From positions 62,001-126,000 of the forward strand of contig NZ_BRVO01000001.1 in the NCBI RefSeq assembly GCF_027924185.1: a stretch of 64,000 nucleotides of DNA, given 5' to 3'. Positions 19,099 through 28,700 of the stretch are shown one piece after another; position 1 is the first letter of the stretch; each line of letters begins with the position of its first letter. This DNA comes from Neptunitalea lumnitzerae (GTDB lineage Bacteria; Bacteroidota; Bacteroidia; Flavobacteriales; Flavobacteriaceae). Under the pieces are notes generated by a model, which was not told the DNA's origin, ran no database searches, and worked only from the letters and a program-made list of their open reading frames with translations. The position numbers and the translations under genes are program-made.

Positions 19099-20406
19099 AT
19101 GAAGCTGAATTATTCTGAACCCAAAATTTTCACAGGAGGGGTTGACATTTCCTCATGGTCAAAACTACACCCAAAAGAAAAAGAAAAAGCATTAAGTAAA
19201 GATTGGTATGTATATTATTCATTTCGTGAACCTAAAAGCGGTAAGCTAAAAAGGCAAACAAATATTAAAGGTGGTGCTAACAAATTTAAAAACAAAAAAG
19301 AACGCTATCACATACTTCGTATTCTACAAAAAAGCTTATTAATCGTCCTAGAACAAGGCTACAACCCATATGCAGATAACAAAAGTCTTGGTGATTATTT
19401 AATTGACAAACTCAACAATCAAGGACAACAACAACCACAACAACCTGTAAGACAACCACAACAACACCTTGTTTTACATGCTCCAAACACTAACCATTCG
19501 GAAACAGAAACTAGTATCAAACAAGCTTTTAATCTAGCACTAGAACTTAAAAGTAATGTGATGAACAATAACTCCTTTACCAAATACAAAAGTAGAATAA
19601 CCAGATTTGAAAAATGGTTATTAGCAGAAGGCTACACCAACAACTCTTATATATCTGATATAAATAAAAAAACTGTAATACAATACCTAAATAATGTACT
19701 ACAAAGTTCTAGCCCTAGAAACAGAAATAATACAAGAACAGATATAGCTTCCTTCTTTCAAGTACTTGAGGATAATGAAATAATAAAGGAAAACTTCGTG
19801 AAAAACATAAATGTTTTAAAAGCTATCCCAGAAAGAAACAAGACATATAAACCAAAGGAAGAAAAAGAAATATTCGATTATTTACGCGAAACCGACCCCA
19901 TCCTATTACTATTTGTACAATTTGTTTCCTATAATTTTCTTAGACCAATTGAAGTATGTAGATTGAGAATTGGTGATATTGATGTCGCGGATAAGAAATT
20001 ATATGTTCGTGCTAAAAACCAACCTGTTAAAACCAAAATAATCCCAGATATCTTATTACGAGAACTACCTGATATATCTAAATCAAAAACAACAAATTAT
20101 CTATTTACACCAGACATAATTGGTGGTGAATGGGATATTGAAGAAACAAATAAACGAGATTATTTTACTAAAAGATTTAAAAAAGTTAAAGATCACTTTA
20201 ATCTAGGTGTAGATTATGGCCTATACAGCTTTAGACATACATTTATAACAAAGCTTTATAGAGAAATGGCCAAGAACACATCCCCTTCAGAGGTAAAAAG
20301 CAGATTACAATTAATTACAGGACACAGCACTATTAAAGCATTAGAACAATAACTTAGAGATATAGATGCTCAATTGCCAGAAGACTACTCAAAACTTTTG
20401 AAATAA
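19099..20406 (+). pseudogene. int: Tyrosine recombinase (integrase) with a stop codon at the catalytic tyrosine
   Basis: From ATG 19099 the frame encodes 417 residues, then TAA at 20350-20352, then 17 more in-frame codons (LRDIDAQLPEDYSKLLK) and a true stop at 20404-20406. It has a Gln-rich linker (about 110-130), a SAM-like core-binding domain (about 140-230) and a catalytic domain with Arg in FLRPIEVCRL, Arg-His in YSFRHTF and the TGHSTIKALEQ motif. The nucleophilic Tyr normally lies 10 residues after the Gly of GH; here that exact codon is TAA (TAT or TAC would need one base change), and the tail after it matches the usual post-tyrosine segment. As written, the enzyme cannot cut DNA, so the element would be fixed in place unless the stop is read through or is an error. 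Confidence 0.85.
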
Positions 20407-21360
20407 ATGGAAAATACTTTCTTCGGAATCATCAATGAAAATGAATTTCAGAAACTAGACACTAAGGATAAAGAAAACTATCTTATTAAAAATAATATTC
20501 TAGAAGCAAATTTGGTAATCCAATTTGAAGGTACTTTAGAAAAAACTGGTATAGGCGAATCAAGATTGAGGTTTCCTTTACAACCAAAACGTGAAGTTTC
20601 CATTTCATCAATTGCCATAAATAACTATTATCAATTCCTAATAGAAATATATACACCTATCATTGAGGGAGAATTTATAATGTTCAGAAGGGATTATGAG
20701 AAAGACAACTTCGCAATTGAAAACGATAAAAAAAGAAAATATGCGCTAAAAATATTCAATAACAAATTTGAAAAAGTTTGCAAAAAAGGATATGACGTAA
20801 TGATAATAGAAAATAATCAATATACGTTAAAAAACCACTTCTCTTCATTAGACAAAGAAAGAAACGATCTAAAAGCTAAATTAACAGAAGATCCTACTCA
20901 CATAATGCCCTTTTTATATGGAAGAAAGGAATTTTACAATCACGATTTTATCCAACAAAACGACTTAATCAAATTAATAATAACATTTGAGTCTACATTA
21001 AAAATATTAACTTGGATAAATCTAGAATTCAAATTCACAGAAGATAATTATTTTGACGAGGACAGACTTAAAATAAGAGAATTAAGCGATAGACTTAACA
21101 ACCAAGTTCCATTTCGTGTAATACAATTTATTCACAAATGTATTACAGATATAGAGGTAGATAAATATGCTCATGTAACCTCATTATTTATAGCAATAAA
21201 AACTTTAAACCTAGCTAAGATTAAAGAAGTTGATTTTAGAAAAGCTATCAATGAACTATATGGATTTAACTTAAGTCGTTTAAAGAAACCTTCATTTAGT
21301 TATAGTAGCAATGAACGAATAGATTCTTTCATTAAAAAATGGGAAAAATTCAAAAGCTAG
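20407..21360 (+). CDS. Uncharacterised element protein, 317 residues
   Basis: The ATG follows the integrase tail stop with no gap (TAAATG), so it is probably cotranscribed with the integrase. The protein is soluble, charged and rich in Lys, Glu and Asn; no signal, membrane segment, nuclease or HTH motif stands out. The C-terminal third (HVTSLFIAIKTLNLAKIKEVDFRKAINELYGFNL) resembles the small C-terminal helical segment found in several Bacteroidota integrase-neighbour proteins such as RteC-like factors, but this is a weak impression. Composition agrees with the rest of the element. Confidence 0.6.
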   Translation: MENTFFGIINENEFQKLDTKDKENYLIKNNILEANLVIQFEGTLEKTGIGESRLRFPLQPKREVSISSIAINNYYQFLIEIYTPIIEGEFIMFRRDYEKDNFAIENDKKRKYALKIFNNKFEKVCKKGYDVMIIENNQYTLKNHFSSLDKERNDLKAKLTEDPTHIMPFLYGRKEFYNHDFIQQNDLIKLIITFESTLKILTWINLEFKFTEDNYFDEDRLKIRELSDRLNNQVPFRVIQFIHKCITDIEVDKYAHVTSLFIAIKTLNLAKIKEVDFRKAINELYGFNLSRLKKPSFSYSSNERIDSFIKKWEKFKS

Positions 21361-21375
21361 AAGGTATTTTCTATT

Positions 21376-21446
21376 AGGTCGCTGTAAAACAATAAAAGTC
21401 AACAGCTACAACGATTACCGTCGCTACATGTCGCTGATAGCGACCT
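21376..21446. repeat. Cluster of GTCGCT repeats with inverted ends
   Basis: In the 112-bp gap after the 317-residue gene, GTCGCT occurs directly at 21378, 21420 and 21430, and inverted (AGCGAC) at 21439. AGGTCGCT (21376-21383) and AGCGACCT (21439-21446) are an exact 8-bp inverted repeat. Possible binding sites for an element regulator or replication protein; function not established. Confidence 0.4.
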
Positions 21447-21493
21447 TGATTAAATATTTATAATTCAACACATTGCAATACAAATTTAAAATT

Positions 21494-21712
21494 ATGTATA
21501 TGCAACGTGTAGAACAACGTCACCCCCTATTTGAAAGGGTGTATCCAAGAAAAAAAGAATTTAAAATTGTTATAAAGCCCAAAGCTTTTGTAAACCTTTT
21601 AAATTCTAAACTTATCCATATTAAAAGAGGTTATGCACCTTTCTTAATACCACTCAATTCAATTTCAAAACAAGCTCTTTACCAAAAAGGTATTAGAGCT
21701 CTACTTGTTTAA
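21494..21712 (+). CDS. Small basic protein of unknown function
   Basis: 72 residues from ATG 21494; an upstream TTG at 21473 would add seven residues. The protein is basic (ERVYPRKKEFKIVIKPKAF) with no recognised domain. It is the first of a run of short element genes reading toward the RepA-like ATPase, and precedes the ribbon-helix-helix gene by 33 bp. Accepted because the frame is open, in the right direction and closely spaced with its neighbours; it could still be spurious. Confidence 0.4.
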   Translation: MYMQRVEQRHPLFERVYPRKKEFKIVIKPKAFVNLLNSKLIHIKRGYAPFLIPLNSISKQALYQKGIRALLV

Positions 21713-21745
21713 TCATTATCCAATTAACTATAAAAAATTATAATC

Positions 21746-21919
21746 ATGAAAAAATTCACCATTTCAATCAGGGTTGATGAAAACCTTAAAAATTTGCTTG
21801 AACAATATGCTGCTGTGGACGGCATTACTGTATCAGAGTACACAAGATCCGTTGTATCGTATGAAATTAATGAACAAGAAGAAATATCCAAAAGACCACC
21901 AGAATATGTAATTCTTTAA
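21746..21919 (+). CDS. Ribbon-helix-helix DNA-binding protein
   Basis: 57 residues from ATG 21746. The pattern is a short N-terminal beta strand (KKFTISIRVDENL), then two helices (LKNLLEQYAAVDG, TVSEYTRSVVSYEI), as in CopG/Arc-type ribbon-helix-helix proteins; the ITVSEYTRSVV segment is the characteristic start of helix two. Such proteins bind operators as dimers and regulate copy number or accessory genes of mobile elements. The gene ends 13 bp before the RepA-like ATPase gene, so autoregulation of the replication module is plausible. The GTCGCT cluster upstream (21376-21446) is a candidate operator region. Confidence 0.75.
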   Translation: MKKFTISIRVDENLKNLLEQYAAVDGITVSEYTRSVVSYEINEQEEISKRPPEYVIL

Positions 21920-21932
21920 ATACCAGCTAAGC

Positions 21933-22940
21933 ATGTGCAAACAAATATTGAATCAAATAGCTAATGAAATACACACACAGGAACAACTACTCTATAACCA
22001 AAAGAGTAGTTGGGAATGTTTGGTTGTAAAACCTGCTAATAAATGGGTAGAAGAAGCAAAGAACCGCCCTATACCTAATATGTTATTTAGTGAGTTTTGG
22101 TATGAAGGAGAGCTCTGTATTCTATTTGCCGATACAAATATTGGGAAATCAATTTTAGCTGTTCAAATAGCAGATAGTATAAGTAAAGGTGAATCCATAA
22201 ATGGTTTTAAAAATCAATGCATCCCCAAAACAGTTCTTTATCTCGACTTTGAACTTTCAGATAAACAATTTGAAAATAGATGCTCTGACAATTACAAGAA
22301 TCATGCTGAATTAAATACAGAACTTAATATACCAAAAGAATTCAAAAGCATTGAAGACTATTTATCTCATTCCTTACAAAACATAATAATAGAGAAACAA
22401 ATAGATACTGTGGTAATTGACAATCTCACTTATTTAAAGAGTGATAATGAAAGAGCCAAAGATGCTTTAGAGCTAATGAAGCTATTAAAGAAATTAACAA
22501 AAACGTCCAACACGTCCATTCTAGTCTTAGCTCATACACCTAAAAGAGACGACACAAAACCTATTACAAAAAATGACTTGGCAGGAAGCAAAATGCTAAT
22601 GAATTTCTGTGATAGCTCTTTTGCAATTGGAGGAAGCTCCATCGACACCTCATATAGATACTTGAAACAAATCAAGCAACGTAATACCGAGCATATCTAT
22701 CACGGAAACAATGTCGCTATATGTCAATTAACAAAACGGACTAATTTTCTATGCTTCGAGTTTCTAGAATATGGCATAGAACTAGACCACCTTAAGCAGT
22801 TTAATCACAACGATCTTTCTGAAAGAGATGATCAAATGAGAGACATGATTGATCAAGGATTATCTAATGTAAAAATTGCACATCAATTAGGTATAAGTGA
22901 AGGTGCTATTAGAAAAAGAAGAAAAGCGTTAAACGTATAA
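21933..22940 (+). CDS. RepA-like RecA-fold ATPase (plasmid-type replicative helicase or loader)
   Basis: 335 residues. Walker A ADTNIGKS at 66-73, Walker B VVIDN at 160-164, and the RecA-fold LVLAHTPKRDD motif after it, as in RepA/DnaB-like hexameric helicases of mobile elements. The C-terminal 30 residues (NVKIAHQLGISEGAIRKRRKAL) form a helix-turn-helix. It lies in a block of element replication genes, between the ribbon-helix-helix gene and the primase-like gene, and would unwind or organise DNA during element replication after excision. The Walker A lacks the first Gly of the consensus (A in GxxxxGK), as is common in this group. Confidence 0.8.
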   Translation: MCKQILNQIANEIHTQEQLLYNQKSSWECLVVKPANKWVEEAKNRPIPNMLFSEFWYEGELCILFADTNIGKSILAVQIADSISKGESINGFKNQCIPKTVLYLDFELSDKQFENRCSDNYKNHAELNTELNIPKEFKSIEDYLSHSLQNIIIEKQIDTVVIDNLTYLKSDNERAKDALELMKLLKKLTKTSNTSILVLAHTPKRDDTKPITKNDLAGSKMLMNFCDSSFAIGGSSIDTSYRYLKQIKQRNTEHIYHGNNVAICQLTKRTNFLCFEFLEYGIELDHLKQFNHNDLSERDDQMRDMIDQGLSNVKIAHQLGISEGAIRKRRKALNV

Positions 22941-22944
22941 TTAA

Positions 22945-23133
22945 ATGAATGCTAACGATGTATACAATATAGCTACAGCTCTCCCCGATGATGAGCTGAA
23001 AAAGCTGTATGATATGATACACGTTAAAATTCAACCAAAGAAACAAAGCATTCCTTTTAAACGTAAGAGAAAGAGTCTTCCTGAATTCACAATAGAAGAT
23101 GGAATACGGTACTTAATAGAAAACCACTTTTAA
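22945..23133 (+). CDS. Small protein between RepA-like ATPase and primase-like gene
   Basis: 62 residues, starting four bases after the ATPase stop. The N-terminal half is helical and acidic (NDVYNIATALPDDELKKLYDMIHVKI), the middle very basic (KKQSIPFKRKRKS), the end acidic again. No family recognised. Tight spacing and the same direction make it a real member of the replication operon; an accessory DNA-binding or primase-partner role is possible but not shown. Confidence 0.6.
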   Translation: MNANDVYNIATALPDDELKKLYDMIHVKIQPKKQSIPFKRKRKSLPEFTIEDGIRYLIENHF

Positions 23134-23136
23134 CTC

Positions 23137-23178
23137 CTCGTACCGTTCGTACCAATATTTAGGTACGAAGAGTACGAA
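23137..23178. repeat. Imperfect 17-bp inverted repeat before the primase-like gene
   Basis: Arms 23137-23153 and 23162-23178 match at 14 of 17 positions around the 8-base loop AATATTTA. Each arm contains two CGTAC units spaced 9 bp apart. It could be an operator, an RNA hairpin or part of a replication origin. Confidence 0.5.
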
Positions 23179-23191
23179 TCAATTATATTTT

Positions 23192-24050
23192 ATGCAATAC
23201 AGATATACATTAGATAAATCTAGTAAAAAGTTTATTTGTCCGTCATGTGGTAAAAAAAAAAGCGTTTGTAAAATATGTGGACAACCAAAACAACCACTAT
23301 CTAGAAGATCATTCAGGAAGATGTGACCGAGAAAGCAAGTGTAAATACCATTTATCCCCAAAAGGTAACAACCCAATAACAACCAATTCATATAGAGAAC
23401 AACCTGAACACCCTACATTTCATAATGAAAATGTAATACAAACCTATGGTAATTCGTATAACAACAACCATTTTATACATTTCCTTGCTCAATATTTCAC
23501 AGAAGATGAGCTTATTGATGTAATAAAAAGATATTGTATATCAACAAGTACTTATTGGAAAGGAGCTACCATTTTTTGGCAGATAGATGAAAAACTCAAC
23601 ATTCATGCGGGTAAAGTTATGTTATATAATATCTCAACTGGAAAACGAATTAAAAAACCATTTCCACATATCAACTGGATGCATAATGTATTACAAATGA
23701 AAGATTTTGTATTACAACAATGTCTTTTTGGGTTGCACAACCTAGAAGACCACCCTGTAGAGAAAGCAATTTGTATAGTTGAATCAGAAAAAACCGCCAT
23801 CATCATGAGTATCTACTACCCTAACAACTTATGGTTAGCAACCGGATCTAAATCAAACTTTAAATTAGAACTTCTTAAACCATTAAAACAGTATAACATA
23901 CTTGCATTTCCAGATAAAACAGAGTACGAAAATTGGAATTCTAAAACCCAACAACTTAACAAATACGGCTTTAATATAAAGTGTAGTACCTATATTGAAA
24001 ATTTAAATGTTAAGGAAGGAGTTGATTTGGTAGATTTGGTTATAGATTAA
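23192..24050 (+). pseudogene. Zinc-ribbon/Toprim-like primase protein, split by an A10 run
   Basis: ATG 23192 opens a frame with a zinc-ribbon start (FICPSCGK, residues 15-22) that reaches ten A residues at 23252-23261 and then goes out of frame, stopping after MQYRYT...FRKM. The following frame, open from the same A-run to 24050, continues the expected sequence: KAFVKYVDNQNNHYL, RCDRESKCKYHLSP (second zinc site), then a Toprim-like part with IVESEKTAIIM and ILAFPDKTEY. With nine A residues the two parts join into one protein of about 285 residues, as in DUF6371-type primase-like proteins of Bacteroidota mobile elements. Transcriptional slippage on the A-run, a true mutation or a sequencing error are all possible. 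Confidence 0.75.
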
Positions 24051-24215
24051 CTCATTTTGATCCATCATCTGCCCTAAAGCTTTCTCAATTATAGTCTTCA
24101 AAAGCAACAAAATAACACTTTAGAACATTTTATTTCGAAAAATTAAGTTTAGGCCAAAAATGAATAAAGTCATTTAAATCATTGAGTTGCATATTATTTA
24201 CAGAAACCAATTCCA

Positions 24216-25763
24216 CTAAGTAGTTTTAGAAAATTTTTTACTCATTTGTTTTATAGTATCATCTTTTTGAACAATTTTAGCTTCAAGGTCTTTAATTGCC
24301 AAACTTAACTTTTCATAAGTTTTGCTGGCATCCTTACTGAATGGTGGTGTTTTTAGTTTTTTAACGACCTCTATAGATTTTTTCAATTCAGCCTCGAAAA
24401 CTGGTTTTGTCAAATCGTGATGACTAAAAGGATTCATTACAGTACCCCTACAAGTTTCTACTTCGGCAATTAGTGCATCATCTATATTGGTTTGCGTTTT
24501 TATGGCTTTCCAAAAGTCATCACTTTTTAACTCCTTACTGTTAGCTTTATACTTGACCAATAAGTTATGTTTATCACAAATATTATTTACTAACTTCTCA
24601 AACTCACTTCTAACATAAACAGCAGATGCTTTAAAATCTTTTTCTTTTAAGTAATGTTCAGCTTGTTCAATGTAGTCGGTATTTTGCTTAATGATTGGTA
24701 TCTCAAAATTGTTGTCGTTAAGACGCTTTGAAAAAATATCTATGTATTTCCATTTAGACTCACCAAAGTAGTTTTTAACCAATTCAAACCAAACCTTATC
24801 ATAAGTTGTCATTATGATCTGAAAATCATCTTGAAAATGGTTTTTGATAATATCTAATAAAGGTAGCCTATTACTCATATCTAAACCAATAAGTAAATCA
24901 TCTAAAACCAAAGTTTTTAAAACGCCTTGGCTTGGATTAGATTTTACTGTGGCTAAATATAAACTTATAGCCAATGCTGATAAACGAGCTTCATTTAAAA
25001 AGTGTTGATGTTGTGCAATAGGTTTTTTAAAAAAATCAATTACAACTTCAATGGATTTATCTCTAATGTCTCTTCTACCGTGATAAGATATTCCAATATA
25101 ATTGAACTTAACATCTATATTATAACCAAAGGATTGAATAAAAGTATTTGTATCTTTTTCAATAGCTTTTATCTTTTCATCAACACCAAGATTAAAATTT
25201 GCAATGTTTGTTCTTAATCTATTCCTTACGTGAACACCTTGTCGTAGCTCGTGACTATCATAAACAATACTTTCCCATTCTTTACCTATCTGCTTAGTTG
25301 TTACTCGATTTTCTTGTTCAGCTAAAATATTGAAAACAAGTAAATCAAATAGGTTTACATTTTTTGTTTCTACTAAATGTGTTTTTAAAAGACTTTTGTA
25401 ATCGAAAAAACCTTTTATCTTATTTGCATCAGCAATCAGCAATTTTTCAGGTCCCGTAATCTCATTATTCTTTACGTTGATTTCAATAGTAGTACTTGAA
25501 GATGCCTTGTCATCCTGTTTTACAACAAACTTTAAAGAGGCTGTATCTTTATCTTTTTGGGGGATAAAAATATTTTCTAATGCCTGTAGATTAACAGGTT
25601 TTGCCGCCGATTCAAAAAATGTTTTTAATGCTAAAAAAAAGGAACTTTTACCACTTCCATTTTCACCATAGACCATTAAGTTTTTACCATCCTTATCTAA
25701 ACTAATGGTATGTTTGCCGTAAAAGGCTCGAAAATTATTTATCTCTATTTCTGTAATCCGCAT
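24216..25763 (-). CDS. SMC/RecF-like ATPase of a three-gene defence operon
   Basis: 515 residues. P-loop GENGSGKS at 33-40 in the RecF/SMC-style N-terminus (MRITEIEINNFRAFYGKHTI), an ABC-like LNEARLSALAISLYLA segment at 256-271, Walker B TLVLDD at 284-289 with D-loop LDMSNR, then a C-terminal helical part with a short coiled coil (TYEKLSLAIKDLEAKIVQ). Only short coiled coil is present between the ATPase halves, unlike long SMC proteins. The start is two bases after the methyltransferase stop, so it is translated from the same mRNA. A likely role is an ATP-driven sensor or switch in a helicase-methylase-ATPase system. Confidence 0.85.
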   Translation of the reverse strand: MRITEIEINNFRAFYGKHTISLDKDGKNLMVYGENGSGKSSFFLALKTFFESAAKPVNLQALENIFIPQKDKDTASLKFVVKQDDKASSSTTIEINVKNNEITGPEKLLIADANKIKGFFDYKSLLKTHLVETKNVNLFDLLVFNILAEQENRVTTKQIGKEWESIVYDSHELRQGVHVRNRLRTNIANFNLGVDEKIKAIEKDTNTFIQSFGYNIDVKFNYIGISYHGRRDIRDKSIEVVIDFFKKPIAQHQHFLNEARLSALAISLYLATVKSNPSQGVLKTLVLDDLLIGLDMSNRLPLLDIIKNHFQDDFQIIMTTYDKVWFELVKNYFGESKWKYIDIFSKRLNDNNFEIPIIKQNTDYIEQAEHYLKEKDFKASAVYVRSEFEKLVNNICDKHNLLVKYKANSKELKSDDFWKAIKTQTNIDDALIAEVETCRGTVMNPFSHHDLTKPVFEAELKKSIEVVKKLKTPPFSKDASKTYEKLSLAIKDLEAKIVQKDDTIKQMSKKFSKTT

Positions 25764-25765
25764 AA

Positions 25766-28700
25766 TTATTCCTTTAAACCTTCTATAACAGCAATTTCTT
25801 CTATATTACGCATATAAAAGAGGTTGTTTCTTACAGGGTGGTCTTTATCATCTAAACGTTTAAAAACTGACTCTACAATTTCTTCTTTATGAGAATTAGA
25901 CATAGAGTTGCTAAATGCTGGCAAATCTCCTAAATGTTCAATTATAGTGCGTTTATTTTCTTTAAGTAATTCAGGGAAGTATAATTCATAAACCATCCCA
26001 TCTATTATTTGCTCAAAATAGATAGACATCAATTTTGAACCAGTACCTTTATTAGATATTAGAAAAATTATATAATCTACAAGTATCTTAAACTTATCAA
26101 CTTCATCTGTAATAATTAAAGGAATTTCTAATAACGGCGACTTATCCAACTGATAATTTGTGCCTTGCATTTTGCCTTTAAAAAAAAGAAAAAACTTTAC
26201 AAGATTTGAATTTAAGATAGAACAAAGGAATTTATTATCGATTCTTTCCGTTACTATTTGCATAAATGTCCTGTTAAAATAAGTGTCAAAATTGGTATAA
26301 GTAAAAGTAGGGCTATCAGGACATTTTCTTTTAACAACAATCTTTTCTCCTATAAAGGATACTCCATCTTTTCTTGCTCTGTTTAAGCCATAAGGTTTAT
26401 TTTCAGAAGTTATAATTTCTTGTAAAGAATCTAAATGTTTCTTTAAATTAGGCATATTATTCAAGCTTGAAGGGTCTTTATATGAGCTATCAGTATAAAT
26501 TATCCAATACTTGTTCTGTTTGTCTCCATAATATCTTATAAGTTCAGATGTGGTATAATATGGTTTTAATATTTCCCATTCTGTCTCATTTAGGTTTAAA
26601 TTATTTGCTTCATAATCACTCAAAACAAAGACTCCCATACCAACTTCAAATCCTTCACCCAATTTTTCTTTATTCTTTTTATTTAAAAAATCTTGTGGTA
26701 TATCAATTCCTGATAACACTTCTTCAGATACAAGCTTAAAATTCGATTTATCATTAATTAAACTTAAAACACGTGAAACCTCTTCATCTAAAAATGAAAT
26801 TGTATTATCCTGATTTTCATCTACATTTATATTAGAATAAAAAACATCAAAATCTTTAGTTGTTTTTAAATTACTTAAAAAAGCAACTAAATCAGTATTA
26901 CTTATTCTTGAGTTTTTCAGTTTCTTAAATAAAGTTTTCTGTATGGATACGGGATTGTTTTTTAAAACCATAATCATTGTTTGTATTCCAGCAGATTTAA
27001 AAACTTTATAATCATTAAAATCAACGAACTTTAATATTTCTGTTTCTAATAAGACTTTTTTTCTTAAGATTGAAGCTCCATCATTAGTAATCCAATTATT
27101 AGTAGCAATAAAACATTCAACGCCTTTTTCTTTTAATAAATCTAAACTCTCGCAAGCAAAACCATACCAAATATCCATTTTACCTTGATAATATTTAGAA
27201 TTTCTAAAACCGTCAAATGCACTTTTCTTTGTAGCTTCTTTAATGTAGGGTGGGTTTCCAATTATTATATCAAAGCCTGTATTTTCATTCACAATAGGGT
27301 TTAATATTTCAGGAAAATCTAACCTCCAGTCAAAATGTTCAAATGGTTTGTTATTGATTTTTAAGGTATTTATTTTCTGCAAAGTTCGCTTCCATCCTTC
27401 GGTTTCTAACCAACGTTCAGTTTGTGCCTTTGAAAGTCTATGTGTACCAATTTTTTCAAATCCATTTGTTGTTATCATCAACTCTAACTGCTTGCTTAAA
27501 ATTTCTAATTTTAATAAGCGTATTTCTTTAGACAATGTTGTTTTATTATTATTGTTTGCCGAAAAATATTCTTTTTGTTTTTCTGAAATTTGTTTTAATA
27601 ACTTTTGTATTTCTTCTTGATAAGGATTACCAAATAAATTGCTCTGTGTTCCTTCGTCTACTTCCCAATCAATCTCAATTATTTCATCGCCAAACTTGCT
27701 TACTAAAGAATTACCTACTACAATTTTATAGGCTAAATTAGGTAGTGGTTTTGGTTCTTCTTCATCAACTATTAGGCTTAACCAAAAGCGTAATTGTGCA
27801 ATATCTACCGCACCTTTTTCTATGTCTACTCCATAAATAGAGTTTTGTATGATATTTTCTTTTACAGTAGCAGGACTCCATACTTTAAAGCCTAAATCGA
27901 AAGCAATTCGTTCTTTTAACGCAAATATCTCTTGTAATAAACCCATTGGGAAAGCTCCAGAGCCAATAGCAGGGTCACAAATTTTTACATCATCTAAATA
28001 CCCGTCTATCTTTTTAAGTTGATCTTCAGTTAAATATTCTTTGTTTTTTTGTTTTACAAATAAACTGATCCCGTCTTTAGCATTATCTCCTATATGTGTT
28101 ACTAAATACTCAATTAAGGATTCTTGTGTCATATATTGCACAATTTCCTTTGGGGTATAGAAAGCACCTTTGTCTTTATTATCTTCCAATAAGTTTTCAA
28201 AAATGTGTCCTAACATTTCAGGGTCAACAGCTACGGTATGTTCCTCTGGACTGTTTTCGTAAATCGTGAAATTAAAGCGATTAAAAAACTCAAATAAATC
28301 TGTAAACAACTCACTTGGAAATGTTAAATAGTCGAACTTATCTGATTCTTTTTCAAATAAACCACCATTTAAATATGGTATTTTAACGATTGAGCCATCA
28401 GGCATTTCAAAATCGTCATTATCTCTTTTTTGATTTAAGGTATCATAAAACAACTTGGATAGCCAAAGCGGATAAAAGTTATCATTTTCTCCTGCTTGTC
28501 TGTAAAAGTTTTGAATGAAGTTTTTATCTCCGTTACCTTCTTTATAATTCGTGTTAGTAGCACCTAACCAACCTTTTTTCTGAATAAAGTATAAGAATAC
28601 TATTTGACCTAACAACTTTTTACAGAAGTCACGAGCATCCTTTTTATCACCATCAAATACTGAATCTAAAAAAGGGGATGGGTTTTGAACCTTAATTAAC

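Noticed and set aside
23247-23391. Start of the primase-like gene at GTG 23247
   Set aside because: That start lies in the A10 context by chance; the zinc-ribbon codons upstream from 23192 belong to the same protein when one A is removed.
24051-24215. Small minus-strand frame in the gap after the primase-like gene
   Set aside because: Only about 20 codons with no recognisable pattern; not supported.
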